From assembly GCF_050433385.1 (NCBI RefSeq), contig NZ_JBNPXI010000011.1:62001-126000 (forward strand): a DNA stretch of 64,000 nucleotides, written 5' to 3'. This document shows, piece after piece, positions 26,714-35,965 of this stretch; the stretch's first letter is position 1; each line of letters opens with the position of its first letter. The notes below the pieces were generated by a model. The model was not told the DNA's origin and searched no databases. It saw only the letters and a list, made by a program, of their open reading frames with translations. Both the position numbers and the translations under genes were made by a program. Source of the stretch: Brassicibacter mesophilus. Lineage in GTDB: Bacteria; Bacillota; Clostridia; Tissierellales; Proteiniboraceae.

Positions 26714-27196
26714 ATGCTAAATATATTTAAGAAGAACTCAGTAATAGACATTATTTCTCCATTAACTGGAGAAGCTATTGACATATCACAGGTTTCAGAC
26801 CAAGTATTCTCACAGAAAATGCTTGGAGATGGAATTGCTATTGATCCAACTGATGGAAATGTTGTATCTCCGTGTAACGGCAAAGTAATACAGGTATTCC
26901 CTACTAATCATGCCATTGGAATAGAAACTAAGGAAGGCATTGAAATATTAATACATCTAGGACTAGACACCGTTGAATTAAAAGGCAAAGGCTTTAAACG
27001 TCTTGTTAACGAGGGAGATAAAGTTAAGACTGGTGATAAACTCATAGAAATGGATATGGCTTATTTAAAAGATAATGCTAAATCCCTTATTACTCCTGTT
27101 GTAATAACTAATGGGGATAAAGTAGAAAGCATGGAAAAGCTCTTAGGCAATGTAGTACATGGTGAAAGCTTAGTTATGAAGATTAATAGAAAATAA
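26714..27196 (+). CDS. PTS glucose-type EIIA component
   Basis: The 160-residue soluble phosphocarrier relays phosphate from HPr to the EIIBC encoded upstream. The expected His pair is present: H66 (FPTNHAIGI) and the phosphorylated H81 (EILIHLGLDTV). The MLGDGIAIDP motif is typical of the Crr family. An AGGAGG site precedes the ATG. The EIIBC lacks a IIA domain, so this gene completes the transporter. Confidence 0.92.
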   Translation: MLNIFKKNSVIDIISPLTGEAIDISQVSDQVFSQKMLGDGIAIDPTDGNVVSPCNGKVIQVFPTNHAIGIETKEGIEILIHLGLDTVELKGKGFKRLVNEGDKVKTGDKLIEMDMAYLKDNAKSLITPVVITNGDKVESMEKLLGNVVHGESLVMKINRK

Positions 27197-27287
27197 CCTC
27201 AAAGTCAATTCATAATACAGTGTTTTACTAATAAACATTGAATGATATAATAATAACATGATAATTTGAAAATTCGGAGGTTCTTCG

Positions 27288-28142
27288 ATGAGCAGTATTA
27301 CTAGAATAAATAATTTGAAAAATGATTTTACCTCTTCCGAAAAAAAAATAGCTGATTTCATAATAGATAATGTAGATATGGTTTATAATTCAACTGCATC
27401 TGAGCTTGGAAATCTTACTAATACTAGCCCAGCAAGCATAATCAGATTCTCACAAAAGCTCGGATATGAAGGCTTTCAAGAACTAAAAATCGCCCTAGCA
27501 AAAGAAGTACATCATAATGAACTTGACGAGGACAAAATATATGAAAAAATAACTATCCATGATTCAATGAATGATATTGTAAATAAACTTGCCGCTGAAA
27601 GTATTAATGCTATTAAAAATACAGTAAAGCTTGTAGATGAAAAAGTATTATCAGATGCAATAAAAGCTATAAGCTCTGCAAGAAGAATAAATATTTACGG
27701 TGTTGGAGGCTCTTCTTTAGTCGCACAAGACCTTCAATATAAACTAGTTAGGATAGATATGCCTGCTTATATTCACACAGATAACCATCTTCAGCTTGTA
27801 TCTGCTGCAAACATCACAAATAAAGATGTTGCTATTGCTTTCTCTCACAGTGGTAAGACTATAGAAACCTACAGAGCTATGGAGATCTCAAAGCAAAGGG
27901 GTGCAAAAACAATTTCAATAACGAGATTCGGTAAAAATCCTATAAGTGATCTTGCAGATATAAAAATATATACAACTGAGGTTGAAAGAACACTTAGAAT
28001 GGGAGCTATTGCTTCGAGAATAGCCCAACTTACTATTGTTGATATACTTTTTATAGGTATAGTAAAGAATAATTTTTCAAACATTCCAGGATATATTCAA
28101 CAAACTAGTGATATTCTTAAGGAATTTAAAATCGATAAATAG
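27288..28142 (+). CDS. murR: RpiR/MurR family transcriptional regulator
   Basis: The 284-residue regulator has an N-terminal helix-turn-helix of the RpiR type (about 1-77, LGNLTNTSPASIIRFSQKLGYEGFQ) and a C-terminal SIS sugar-phosphate domain (about 120-255, NIYGVGGSSLVAQDL and FSHSGKTIET). In MurNAc operons this family represses transcription until MurNAc-6-phosphate binds. Here it is the last gene of the unit, about 90 bases after EIIA, and ends at a bidirectional terminator. The target is inferred from gene order. Confidence 0.88.
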   Translation: MSSITRINNLKNDFTSSEKKIADFIIDNVDMVYNSTASELGNLTNTSPASIIRFSQKLGYEGFQELKIALAKEVHHNELDEDKIYEKITIHDSMNDIVNKLAAESINAIKNTVKLVDEKVLSDAIKAISSARRINIYGVGGSSLVAQDLQYKLVRIDMPAYIHTDNHLQLVSAANITNKDVAIAFSHSGKTIETYRAMEISKQRGAKTISITRFGKNPISDLADIKIYTTEVERTLRMGAIASRIAQLTIVDILFIGIVKNNFSNIPGYIQQTSDILKEFKIDK

Positions 28143-28152
28143 CTTATATAAC

Positions 28153-28191
28153 AAAAAACAGGCAATAACATTAAACTATCGCCTGTTTTTA
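28153..28191. terminator. Bidirectional terminator between murR and kamE
   Basis: AAAACAGGC and GCCTGTTTT form a stem around a short AT-rich loop, flanked by A and T runs. It lies between the convergent MurNAc operon (plus) and lysine operon (minus). Confidence 0.88.
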
Positions 28192-28217
28192 TTGCTCTAT
28201 TATCTCTATTATTATGA

Positions 28218-28976
28218 CTATACTAATCCTCTTTTAACAATTTCAGTTACTACAAATGAAGCTACGTCATTTGCAAATGAGCCAGTGGTAAATCCTGCAT
28301 CATATCCTAACTCTTTTGCAAGCTCATGTGAAAGTCTAGGACCTCCACAGCATAAAATTACCTTATCTCTTAGCCCTTCTGCTTCTAATAGCTCAACTAA
28401 CTGAGTTAAATTTGGTATATGAACGTTCTTTTGTGTTACTATCTGTGATACTAATATTGCATCAGCATTCATTTCTATAGCTTTGGCTACAAGATCTTCG
28501 TTTGGAACTTGACTTCCCATGTTTATTGCATTAACCATCTTATATCTTTCAAGCCCATAGTGTCCATCAAAGCCCTTCATGTTCATAATAGCATCTATAC
28601 CTACAGTATGTGCATCTGTACCAGTACATGCACCTATTATTGTAATTTCTCTTTTTATGTTCTGCGCAATATACTCTTCTACTTGTTCCTTGTCCATAGA
28701 TTCTACATCTACCTTTGGAACTTCTATTTTAGTATAATCGACAGTGTGAGCACATTTCCCATAAACTACGAAAAATGTATAGCCTACTCCTAAATCAGAT
28801 GAGTATACTACATTTGGTTCTTCTAAGCCCATCTTTCTTCCAAGCTGTCTAGCAGCTTCACTTGCTTCATCTCCATAAGGTACTGGAAGTGTAAAAGAAA
28901 GCTGCATCATACCATCATTTAACGTATCTCCGTATGGTTTTATTCTTGTTAAATCAACTTTCTGTATAGCGCTCAT
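28218..28976 (-). CDS. kamE: Lysine 5,6-aminomutase beta subunit
   Basis: This is the adenosylcobalamin-binding subunit that moves the terminal amino group of L-beta-lysine or D-lysine. The 252-residue protein has the base-off B12 motif DAHTVG with H123. Eleven residues later lies K134 (NMKGFDGHYG), the same spacing as the cobalt-ligand His and PLP-binding Lys reported for the Clostridium sticklandii enzyme (H133 and K144). Its ATG overlaps the kamD stop codon (TAATG), indicating translational coupling. It is the last gene of the lysine operon. Confidence 0.95.
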   Translation of the reverse strand: MSAIQKVDLTRIKPYGDTLNDGMMQLSFTLPVPYGDEASEAARQLGRKMGLEEPNVVYSSDLGVGYTFFVVYGKCAHTVDYTKIEVPKVDVESMDKEQVEEYIAQNIKREITIIGACTGTDAHTVGIDAIMNMKGFDGHYGLERYKMVNAINMGSQVPNEDLVAKAIEMNADAILVSQIVTQKNVHIPNLTQLVELLEAEGLRDKVILCCGGPRLSHELAKELGYDAGFTTGSFANDVASFVVTEIVKRGLV

Positions 28977-30532
28977 TATCTTTCACCTCCAAGCATCATA
29001 TCAATGAATGGATTGTAGTATTTTTCTTCCTTAGCAACTACTCCTTCAAGGCCCTTTCCACCATCTCTAGGTCTTTTAACTGATGCAAATTTACCTTTTT
29101 CTATAGTAGGGAACAACCCTTCTTTTTCAATATCAAGCAGCAATTCCTCAGCATTTTTAAGTACCTCTTGTGCTCTTGACTGAATCATTCCGCCTTGTTT
29201 AAATTCTATTTCATCTCCTAATGCTCTAGCATTATTGAATATATATTTTGCATTCTCTATTGAAAGCATTCTGTCTTGAAGATGAGGCGTATGAATAGCC
29301 TCTGTTGGCATGCCTAAAAGCTGTATGCCTTGATTTGTCCATATTGAAATAAGGTTAAATAGTGCATCCTGAAGGTGACCTTTAAATATATTTCCTGTCA
29401 TGAATTTTGTTGGAGGCATGTATTTTAATGGAGAGTTAGGAAATATCTCTCTAGCCATCTGCGCCTGTGCAAGCTCAAGCAAAAATCCATTTTCAATGTT
29501 TGGATCCATTTCAAAGGCATGACCTAATCCCATTTGCTCTTCTGGTATTCCTGCCTTTAGCGCAAATTGTTCATTCATAAACTGTGAGGCTAACACTGTA
29601 TGTGCCTCTTCAACTGCATCTGATGTTGTGAGATAGTTGTCTTCTCCAGTATTTATTATTACTCCTGCAAAACCGTTTATTATCCTTGAAAAATATTGAT
29701 CTACAAGTGTTCTTTGCATGTTGATATCTCTGAAAAGTATCCCATATAATGCATCATTAAGCATCACATCTAATCTTTCAAGAGCACCCATTGCAGCAAT
29801 TTCTGGCATACAAAGACCTGAACAGTAGTTACATAATCTAATGTATCTTCCTAGTTCTTCACCTACTTCATCAAGTGCCTTTCTCATTATCCTAAAGTTT
29901 TCTTGTGTAGCATATGTTCCACCAAAGCCCTCTGTAGTAGCACCATAAGGAACATAATCAAGTAAGCTTTGTGCTGTCGTCCTTATAACAGCTATCACAT
30001 CTGCTCCTTGCCTAGCTGCTGCCTGGGCTTGAATAACGTCTTCATATATATTTCCTGTAGCAACTATAACATAAAGATATGGCTTTTTGCCTTCACCTAG
30101 TGTTTGAATGTAATCGTCTCTTTTGTTTCTGTTTGCTCTTATTCTTTCAACAGTTTTCTTGGCTATTGTTTCTACGCTTTCTTTTATTCGAGCTTCTTCA
30201 GCTATAGGCAGCTTTGTTAAATCTAGCTCCCCTCTGCTTACTTTTTCTGCTATAATCTGTGGCTCATCACCTGTTTGGATCATTGCATTACCTAGCCAGT
30301 ATGCAACTCCCAGCGATAGTCCTCCACCTTCTTTGATATTATCCACAACAACGTTTGGAAGTGGCTTCTCTATTTCATCTACTCCGTCTACACCAAGTAG
30401 CCTTGCTACAGTTCTCTCTACGGTCACTGTAGTATGTCTATCTATGAAGTTCTGTACATCATCCGCAATATTTCTTGCTGCATTTCTTGCACTTTCTATT
30501 ACATTTGGATCTAGATTAAGCTTGCTTTGCAT
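28976..30532 (-). CDS. kamD: Lysine 5,6-aminomutase alpha subunit
   Basis: The 518-residue catalytic partner of KamE forms the TIM-barrel half of the PLP/B12 enzyme. Characteristic stretches are VSRGELDLTKLPIAEEARIK, YIQTLGEGKKPYLYVIVATGN, NYCSGLCMPEIAAMGALERLD and LKYMPPTKFMTGNIF. The ATG at 30532 has GGAGG seven bases upstream; an in-frame TTG two codons earlier is less well placed. kamC ends 17 bases upstream and kamE overlaps by one base. Confidence 0.95.
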   Translation of the reverse strand: MQSKLNLDPNVIESARNAARNIADDVQNFIDRHTTVTVERTVARLLGVDGVDEIEKPLPNVVVDNIKEGGGLSLGVAYWLGNAMIQTGDEPQIIAEKVSRGELDLTKLPIAEEARIKESVETIAKKTVERIRANRNKRDDYIQTLGEGKKPYLYVIVATGNIYEDVIQAQAAARQGADVIAVIRTTAQSLLDYVPYGATTEGFGGTYATQENFRIMRKALDEVGEELGRYIRLCNYCSGLCMPEIAAMGALERLDVMLNDALYGILFRDINMQRTLVDQYFSRIINGFAGVIINTGEDNYLTTSDAVEEAHTVLASQFMNEQFALKAGIPEEQMGLGHAFEMDPNIENGFLLELAQAQMAREIFPNSPLKYMPPTKFMTGNIFKGHLQDALFNLISIWTNQGIQLLGMPTEAIHTPHLQDRMLSIENAKYIFNNARALGDEIEFKQGGMIQSRAQEVLKNAEELLLDIEKEGLFPTIEKGKFASVKRPRDGGKGLEGVVAKEEKYYNPFIDMMLGGER

Positions 30533-30549
30533 ATTCAAACCTCCTTTTG

Positions 30550-32190
30550 TTAATATTCAGCGTTCAGTATATTCTCTGCTTCTTCGAGTATTTCTTCTTT
30601 TAATCCCATTAATCTAGCTATGTTTATGGCATCTCTCGGCACTTTGGCATTATTTGTGACCTGTATAAGCCTGTAATCCATAAACTTACTAACTAGGTCT
30701 ATTCTACATCCGCTTTTACAAGATAACTCCTGCTTAAGCTTATTGTAGTCTACATTTGCAAGTCCCACTACCTGCAAATGATTAACATCATCTGAGTTTG
30801 CTATATTATCGTAATGAGTAGTGATCAGGGTTATACAGTTTCTCTTATTAAGATAACTTACTATTGCTTTAGATATAGCGTATCCTTCATCAGGATTTGT
30901 TCCTCTTGCTAATTCATCTATTAATATAAGTCCTCTATCATCCGCTCTTTTCAGTCCTTCTTCTATCCCCCTGATTTCTGCACCAAAGGTACTTAGCCCA
31001 TTATCAGTTGACTGCATATCTCCTATAGAACCATATATAAAACCATGAAGTCCCATCTTCATTCTTCTACATGGAATAAAGATACCATATTGAGCCATAG
31101 CACATAAAAGTCCGATTAGCTTAAGTGATACTGTTTTCCCACCCATATTAGCACCAGTTATACACGTCACGCCCTCTCTTAGGGTGACACTTATGGGAGT
31201 AAATACCTGTGCTTTGGTTTTTAAGTTTTCCTCAACCTTTAAATGCCGTCCTTCAACGATGTCTACTATATGATCTTCTACTATGTCAGGCTTTACTCCA
31301 TCTATCTTTATAGCCATGTATGCCTTTGCCATCATTAAATCTAGTATTCCTATAGCTTTCATGTTCTCAGCTATACTTTTGCTATATGAAGCTATTTCAT
31401 TAGAAAGATTTGTTCTAATCCTAAATTCTTCCTTCTCTTCGTTTTCTTTTAATGTCTCTAATTCCTTCTCAAAAGCATCTATTGATGGTGTAGATTTTAA
31501 TGAATATTTGATGCTCATATATGTTTCTGAGCTATATACTAAATATGGATGACTTGCTAGTTTTTGAGTAAGCTCACTGATATCCTTAGAAACTGTAATT
31601 GACCCATCCGGTCTTATATTAACTTCTAGTTCTTTTTCAATCCTCTCACGAAGCTGTTTTTTTTCTAGCTTCAGCTTTCTATCTAGAGCCTTTTTTTGAG
31701 CTCTGATTAACTGAAGCTTTTCAGAATACTCATCATATATATAAAAGGTTTTTATATTAGTATTCTGTGGGTCAAATGTTTTTTCAAGCTCTATTATCCG
31801 CTCTATTCTCATATCCCCCGGTAACTCCTGCTTGAATCTGTCAAGCTCCTCATTTAGTTCCCTTAACATAAGTATAAAGCTTTTTACCTCAAACAGCTCT
31901 ACATTACTTAATGTATAGCCATCATTACTCCTCAATATTGAACTTCTAATGTCTTTAATATGACAAAATATATTTTTTATATTTACAAAGAAAAACCTAT
32001 TCTCTTTTATCAGCTTAATAAAAGTCTCTATTCTATTAAGCTCTTCTATAAGATGAGTTTCCTCTCCAATAGAAAAAGGCTTTATGCTATCTTTTTTTTC
32101 GCTGCCATATGGTGTACATACTTCTATTTTATTTAACACGTATTCAAGGTCTATGTTACTTTTTGTATGAATATCTAAAAAATTATTCAT
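30550..32190 (-). CDS. kamC: MutS-like ATPase, lysine 5,6-aminomutase reactivase subunit
   Basis: The protein has about 546 residues. The C-terminal half is a MutS-type ABC ATPase with Walker A TGANMGGKT at about 348, the DNxxSTF-like signature (TDNGLSTFGAEI) and Walker B LILIDELARGTNPDEG at about 420. The N-terminal half is helical and has no mismatch-recognition domain. Genes of this kind sit between kamB and kamD in lysine fermenters, where KamB and KamC are considered to reactivate the B12 enzyme. The ATG at 32190 overlaps the kamB stop by eight bases and follows GGTGGTGAT. Confidence 0.85.
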   Translation of the reverse strand: MNNFLDIHTKSNIDLEYVLNKIEVCTPYGSEKKDSIKPFSIGEETHLIEELNRIETFIKLIKENRFFFVNIKNIFCHIKDIRSSILRSNDGYTLSNVELFEVKSFILMLRELNEELDRFKQELPGDMRIERIIELEKTFDPQNTNIKTFYIYDEYSEKLQLIRAQKKALDRKLKLEKKQLRERIEKELEVNIRPDGSITVSKDISELTQKLASHPYLVYSSETYMSIKYSLKSTPSIDAFEKELETLKENEEKEEFRIRTNLSNEIASYSKSIAENMKAIGILDLMMAKAYMAIKIDGVKPDIVEDHIVDIVEGRHLKVEENLKTKAQVFTPISVTLREGVTCITGANMGGKTVSLKLIGLLCAMAQYGIFIPCRRMKMGLHGFIYGSIGDMQSTDNGLSTFGAEIRGIEEGLKRADDRGLILIDELARGTNPDEGYAISKAIVSYLNKRNCITLITTHYDNIANSDDVNHLQVVGLANVDYNKLKQELSCKSGCRIDLVSKFMDYRLIQVTNNAKVPRDAINIARLMGLKEEILEEAENILNAEY

Positions 32191-33220
32191 ATAAATCACC
32201 ACCACATACATCAAGTACTGGTATACCTTTTAAATAGTTTTTCATCTTACTTAAAAATCCTTCTTGTTCAAAATAGTAACCTTCAGGAGAATAAGGATTA
32301 ACAGTAACTGCTAAAGTTTTTATTGAATCCAACACTTTTATGCTGAAGCCTTTATTTTTAAAATAAATCCAGCTTTTAGGATCAATAAATATTTTTGTAC
32401 CATCGTTTACAACAAATGTCACATTTTTATATAGAGTATTTGTGTTTTGAATATCCGTTAGAGTTTTCTTAACTAGCGAGCCTGGAAACACTACATAAGC
32501 TGTATCTTCTTTTATATTACCTGCTATTGTTGTTCCACTGTTTAAAGCTGTTTTCAAATCTAGATATTCTACGCTATACTGATTATCTATGATTGCAATT
32601 TTTCCATTAGATATTATTTCATCTACTATTGAACTCACATTATCATCAACTTCACTTAGTCCAAAGAGTTCAACCGTATGGACGGTTTCTTCTATTACAC
32701 GAGACATATTTCTGCTGATAACAGCTCCTGTTGCTAGAACTGTACCTTCTGAAACAGAAGGCGATGCTGATGCAACTCTGTTTATCGCCCCATCTATTAG
32801 TACTAACTGTGCACCTAAGCTAAGCATTATATCACAAACTGCTTTAATCCCTTTATTAGTCTGTGGTCCTGCTATTTGCACATACCCACTATCTCGAACC
32901 TTTCCAATGACGATATTTCCCAAAGGAGTAGTGTAGTCTGTGACACTTATTATCTCAATTTTTGCATCGCCCATGCTTAAGGTTTCTGCTGCAGTTGCAA
33001 TCAGCGTTCCCTCTTCAACATATATAGTTGGTTTTTCAGTCTTTGTTACTATATCCTGCTTTTCTCCATCGCGTCCTGTTGAAGTAAGTCCTATATTAAT
33101 ACACTCTTCGATAGCTTCTTCAATTACTCTATTTAATGTTACGGTTTTTCCTGCATTTTTCGCCATACCCACTATTGATACTATCTTACAGCTAGGGTAT
33201 ATACGTTTAATTAGTGACAT
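32183..33220 (-). CDS. kamB: P-loop protein, lysine 5,6-aminomutase reactivase subunit
   Basis: The 345-residue protein carries an N-terminal P-loop (IVSIVGMAKNAGKTVTLN, about residues 13-30), followed by TSTGRDGEKQD and DGAINRVASASPS motifs. It belongs to the group encoded beside kamC and proposed to maintain or reactivate lysine 5,6-aminomutase. I recognise it mainly by context and by this P-loop; no other domain is clear. It has a GGAG site eight bases before its ATG and lies 23 bases after kamA. Confidence 0.82.
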   Translation of the reverse strand: MSLIKRIYPSCKIVSIVGMAKNAGKTVTLNRVIEEAIEECINIGLTSTGRDGEKQDIVTKTEKPTIYVEEGTLIATAAETLSMGDAKIEIISVTDYTTPLGNIVIGKVRDSGYVQIAGPQTNKGIKAVCDIMLSLGAQLVLIDGAINRVASASPSVSEGTVLATGAVISRNMSRVIEETVHTVELFGLSEVDDNVSSIVDEIISNGKIAIIDNQYSVEYLDLKTALNSGTTIAGNIKEDTAYVVFPGSLVKKTLTDIQNTNTLYKNVTFVVNDGTKIFIDPKSWIYFKNKGFSIKVLDSIKTLAVTVNPYSPEGYYFEQEGFLSKMKNYLKGIPVLDVCGGDLYE

Positions 33221-33243
33221 TAAAATGACTCCTTTCAGGACTT

Positions 33244-34500
33244 TTATACTCTGTTTTTTGCTCTATCTCTTCTTTCTAGCTCCGTTGGTTCAAGCGCTAT
33301 GTCGTTGCCTTGTAGTAATCCTGCAACTCCTGTAAGCTTATGCTCTCTTTCTTTTCTGCAAACTTCACAGTTACATTCGTCCTTATAGCTTTCAGGTTCA
33401 GTATATGTTGTGATAACTCCTTCAAAGTTTCTCAGTATAACTTTATGTGGTGACATTGAGATCACATAGTTTGGCATGACAGGAGTTTTTCCGCCTCCAC
33501 CAGGTGCATCAACAACAAATGTAGGAACTGCATATCCTGAAGTATGTCCTCTTAAGCCTTCTATTATTTCTATTCCTTTAGAAACTGGTGTTCTAAAGTG
33601 CTCTATACCCATTGAAAGGTCACATTGATAGATATAGTAAGGTCTTACTCTTATTTTAACTAAGTTATGAACTAGCTCTCTCATTACATGTACGCAGTCA
33701 TTAACTCCTCTTAAAAGTACTGATTGATTACCAAGTGGTATTCCTGCATCTGCTAGTCTATCTATGGCCTTCTTAGATTCTGGAGTTATCTCTTTTGAAT
33801 GATTAAAATGCGTATTTAACCAAATTGGATGATACTTTCTAAGCATGTTTACTAGATCATCTGTAATTCTCTGCGGCATAACAACAGGAACACGTGAGCC
33901 TATCCTTATAACCTCTACATGAGGTATTTCTCTCAGCTTACTTATTATTGATTCTAATCTTTCGTCAGATACTAGTAGTGCATCTCCACCTGATAGCAAA
34001 ACATCTCTAACTTGTGGTGTATTTCTGATATATTCTATTGCTTTTTCTATTCTGTCCATTCCCATAGCTGAGTCTTGCTGACCAGCAAATCTTCTCCTTG
34101 TACAATGTCTGCAATACATTGAACATTGGTCTGTAATCAGCAAAAGAACTCTATCTGGATATCTATGTGTTAATCCTGGTACTGGTGAGTCTGTGTCTTC
34201 ATGAAGTGGGTCTTCCATGTCAGCGCTTCCTTTATGTGTCTCCATAATAGTTGGTACTGCTTGCTTTCTTACTGGACAATCTGGATTATCTTTATCCATA
34301 AGTGATGCATAATATGGAGTAATGCCCATTCTAAATCTTTTTAATGTTTCTTCTATGTCTTTTTCTTCTTGTTCAGTGAGATTTATAACTTTTTTTAGAT
34401 CACTAACGTCAGTTATTCTATTTCTTACCTGCCATTTCCAGTCATTCCACTCTTCTTCGGTGACATTTTTCCAAAGCTCGATATCTTTATAAGACCTCAC
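33244..34500 (-). CDS. kamA: L-lysine 2,3-aminomutase
   Basis: This radical SAM/PLP enzyme converts L-lysine to L-beta-lysine, the first step of lysine fermentation. The 418-residue protein is close to the 416 residues of the Clostridium subterminale enzyme. The cluster motif CSMYCRHC gives C126, C130 and C133. The PLP-lysine motif DAPGGGGKTPV is present near 335, and C-terminal cysteines (CNCEVCRKE) likely bind zinc. I chose the GTG at 34500, eight bases after GGGAGG; the upstream TTG at 34506 is too close to that site. It is downstream of kdd across a 230-base spacer with a long inverted repeat. Confidence 0.96.
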   Translation of the reverse strand: MRSYKDIELWKNVTEEEWNDWKWQVRNRITDVSDLKKVINLTEQEEKDIEETLKRFRMGITPYYASLMDKDNPDCPVRKQAVPTIMETHKGSADMEDPLHEDTDSPVPGLTHRYPDRVLLLITDQCSMYCRHCTRRRFAGQQDSAMGMDRIEKAIEYIRNTPQVRDVLLSGGDALLVSDERLESIISKLREIPHVEVIRIGSRVPVVMPQRITDDLVNMLRKYHPIWLNTHFNHSKEITPESKKAIDRLADAGIPLGNQSVLLRGVNDCVHVMRELVHNLVKIRVRPYYIYQCDLSMGIEHFRTPVSKGIEIIEGLRGHTSGYAVPTFVVDAPGGGGKTPVMPNYVISMSPHKVILRNFEGVITTYTEPESYKDECNCEVCRKEREHKLTGVAGLLQGNDIALEPTELERRDRAKNRV

Positions 34501-34528
34501 GCACAATACCTCCCTTTTAATTTTTGAA

Positions 34529-34721
34529 ATATGAATGCAAAAGACATAAAGAATGTCTATGAGATTTTGCTAAGAAAACTAGGCGAAAGAAGTAAGAAAA
34601 TCTATTAAGAAATTTGCATGTTTGAGCAAAGCGAGTTTGCAAATTTTAAGATTTTTTTACTTATGAGCATATAGTTTTCTCAAAATCTTCATCGCATGAA
34701 CGTTCTTTTGTATTCATATTC
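34529..34721. repeat. Long imperfect inverted repeat between kdd and kamA
   Basis: Two arms of about 85-90 bases (34529-34618 and 34636-34721) pair imperfectly, with blocks such as ATATGAATgCAAAAGA, GATTTTG..AGAAAACTA and AAATTTGCA conserved in order. The loop is TGTTTGAGCAAAGCGAG-like. The whole fills the spacer within the lysine operon. A related fragment occurs at 39890-39932, so it belongs to a dispersed family, perhaps MITE-like. As RNA it would form a long hairpin between the two cistrons. Confidence 0.7.
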
Positions 34722-34729
34722 ATTAATAC

Positions 34730-35767
34730 CTATGCATATAACTCTTCGTATATTTTTCTTAGGACTTCACTTTCTCTCATGATTTGAAGTGCTATTTCTG
34801 CATGTCCTTTTGTATATCCGTTTCCTATTATCATTGTAGTGTCTCTTCCTACTCCTTCGGCTCCTAGGGCTGCTTTTGTAAAGCTTGTTGCCATACTGAA
34901 GAAATAGATTAATCCGTCATTTTTTGTTACTAGTATACTTGACATCTCTGTGTTAGGTATATTTACACAGTTTATTGTTACGTCCGCCATTCTTTCATCC
35001 GTTGCTTCTTTAATTTTTTCCATCATCTCTACTGCATTTGTAGCATCTGCTTTAATATATACGTCGGCAAGGCCTGCACCTTTCACTCTTTCTATACTCT
35101 TGTCACTACTTCCTACACATATTACTTTACCTGTTACTCCTACTCTTTTCTTTGCTTCGTATAGACAAAGCATTCCTGATTTTCCTGTTCCGCCTATTAC
35201 TACTACATAGTCTCCAGGTTTAACTAATTTAGCAGCTTGCGCAGGTGCTCCAGCTACGTCTAGTACTGATAGAGCAAGGTTTTCTGGTATATCTGTAGGT
35301 ATTACTGCATATATTCCGCTTTCAAACAATATTGCTTTACCTTTTATGTCTACTTGATCTATGTCTTTTCTGACTTCAAGTATTTCGTCTATTCTTAGTG
35401 GTGTAAGTGACAGTGAAACTAAAGTTGCTAATTTATCTCCTACTTTAAGGTCTGTTTTTCCTTCTAATGCTGGTCCTATTTTTTCTACTGTACCTATTAA
35501 CATTCCGCCTGAACCTGTTACTGGGTTTTGATGTTTCCCTCTTGTTGCAACTATGTTTTTCATTATTTCTTTAATTTTTTCTTCGTCTCCGCCTGCCTCT
35601 TGTTTTATCTGTGTAAAGCTTGCTGAGTCAACGTTTAATGTTTGCACGTCAATAAGTATTTCGTTATCGTAAATCTCCATGTTGTTATCAACTTTTATTG
35701 CTGGTTGTGGTAATGTTCCCTTTGGTTCTAATACTCTGTGTGTTCCGTATGGACATCCTTTTTTCAT
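34730..35767 (-). CDS. kdd: L-erythro-3,5-diaminohexanoate dehydrogenase
   Basis: Kdd oxidatively deaminates 3,5-diaminohexanoate to 5-amino-3-oxohexanoate with NAD(P), the step after lysine 5,6-aminomutase. The 345-residue protein resembles medium-chain dehydrogenases, with a nucleotide-binding segment YVVVIGGTGKSGMLCLYEAKK at about 183-203. Its N-terminus GCPYGTHRVLEPKGTLPQPA is characteristic of the family. The ATG follows GGGAGG. It is the first gene of the lysine operon and has a sigma-54-type promoter about 100 bases upstream. The cleavage and ammonia-lyase steps (kce, kal) are not in this window. Confidence 0.93.
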   Translation of the reverse strand: MKKGCPYGTHRVLEPKGTLPQPAIKVDNNMEIYDNEILIDVQTLNVDSASFTQIKQEAGGDEEKIKEIMKNIVATRGKHQNPVTGSGGMLIGTVEKIGPALEGKTDLKVGDKLATLVSLSLTPLRIDEILEVRKDIDQVDIKGKAILFESGIYAVIPTDIPENLALSVLDVAGAPAQAAKLVKPGDYVVVIGGTGKSGMLCLYEAKKRVGVTGKVICVGSSDKSIERVKGAGLADVYIKADATNAVEMMEKIKEATDERMADVTINCVNIPNTEMSSILVTKNDGLIYFFSMATSFTKAALGAEGVGRDTTMIIGNGYTKGHAEIALQIMRESEVLRKIYEELYA

Positions 35768-35869
35768 TTTAAAATTCCTCCCTTATATTTTAAATTGTTA
35801 TTATTAATAAAGTTAAATGTAATTAAATAGCTAGGTTAAAGTTTTAACATTAAAGCCATTATTATGTTA

Positions 35870-35885
35870 TGCAAAACATATGCCA
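35870..35885 (-). promoter_or_regulatory. Sigma-54 (-24/-12) promoter of the lysine operon
   Basis: Read on the minus strand, TGGCAT-ATGTT-TTGCA fits the -24/-12 consensus TGGCAC-N5-TTGCW at all but one position and has the correct GG-to-GC spacing. It lies about 100 bases upstream of kdd, and a sigma-54 activator is encoded next door. The combination makes this a strong candidate. Confidence 0.82.
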
Positions 35886-35965
35886 AATACTTCATGAATT
35901 AAGAATTGAAAAAGAAAAATTTAGTATCATTTAAAAAAGAAAAATCAGTACTGGAACGCTAGGTA

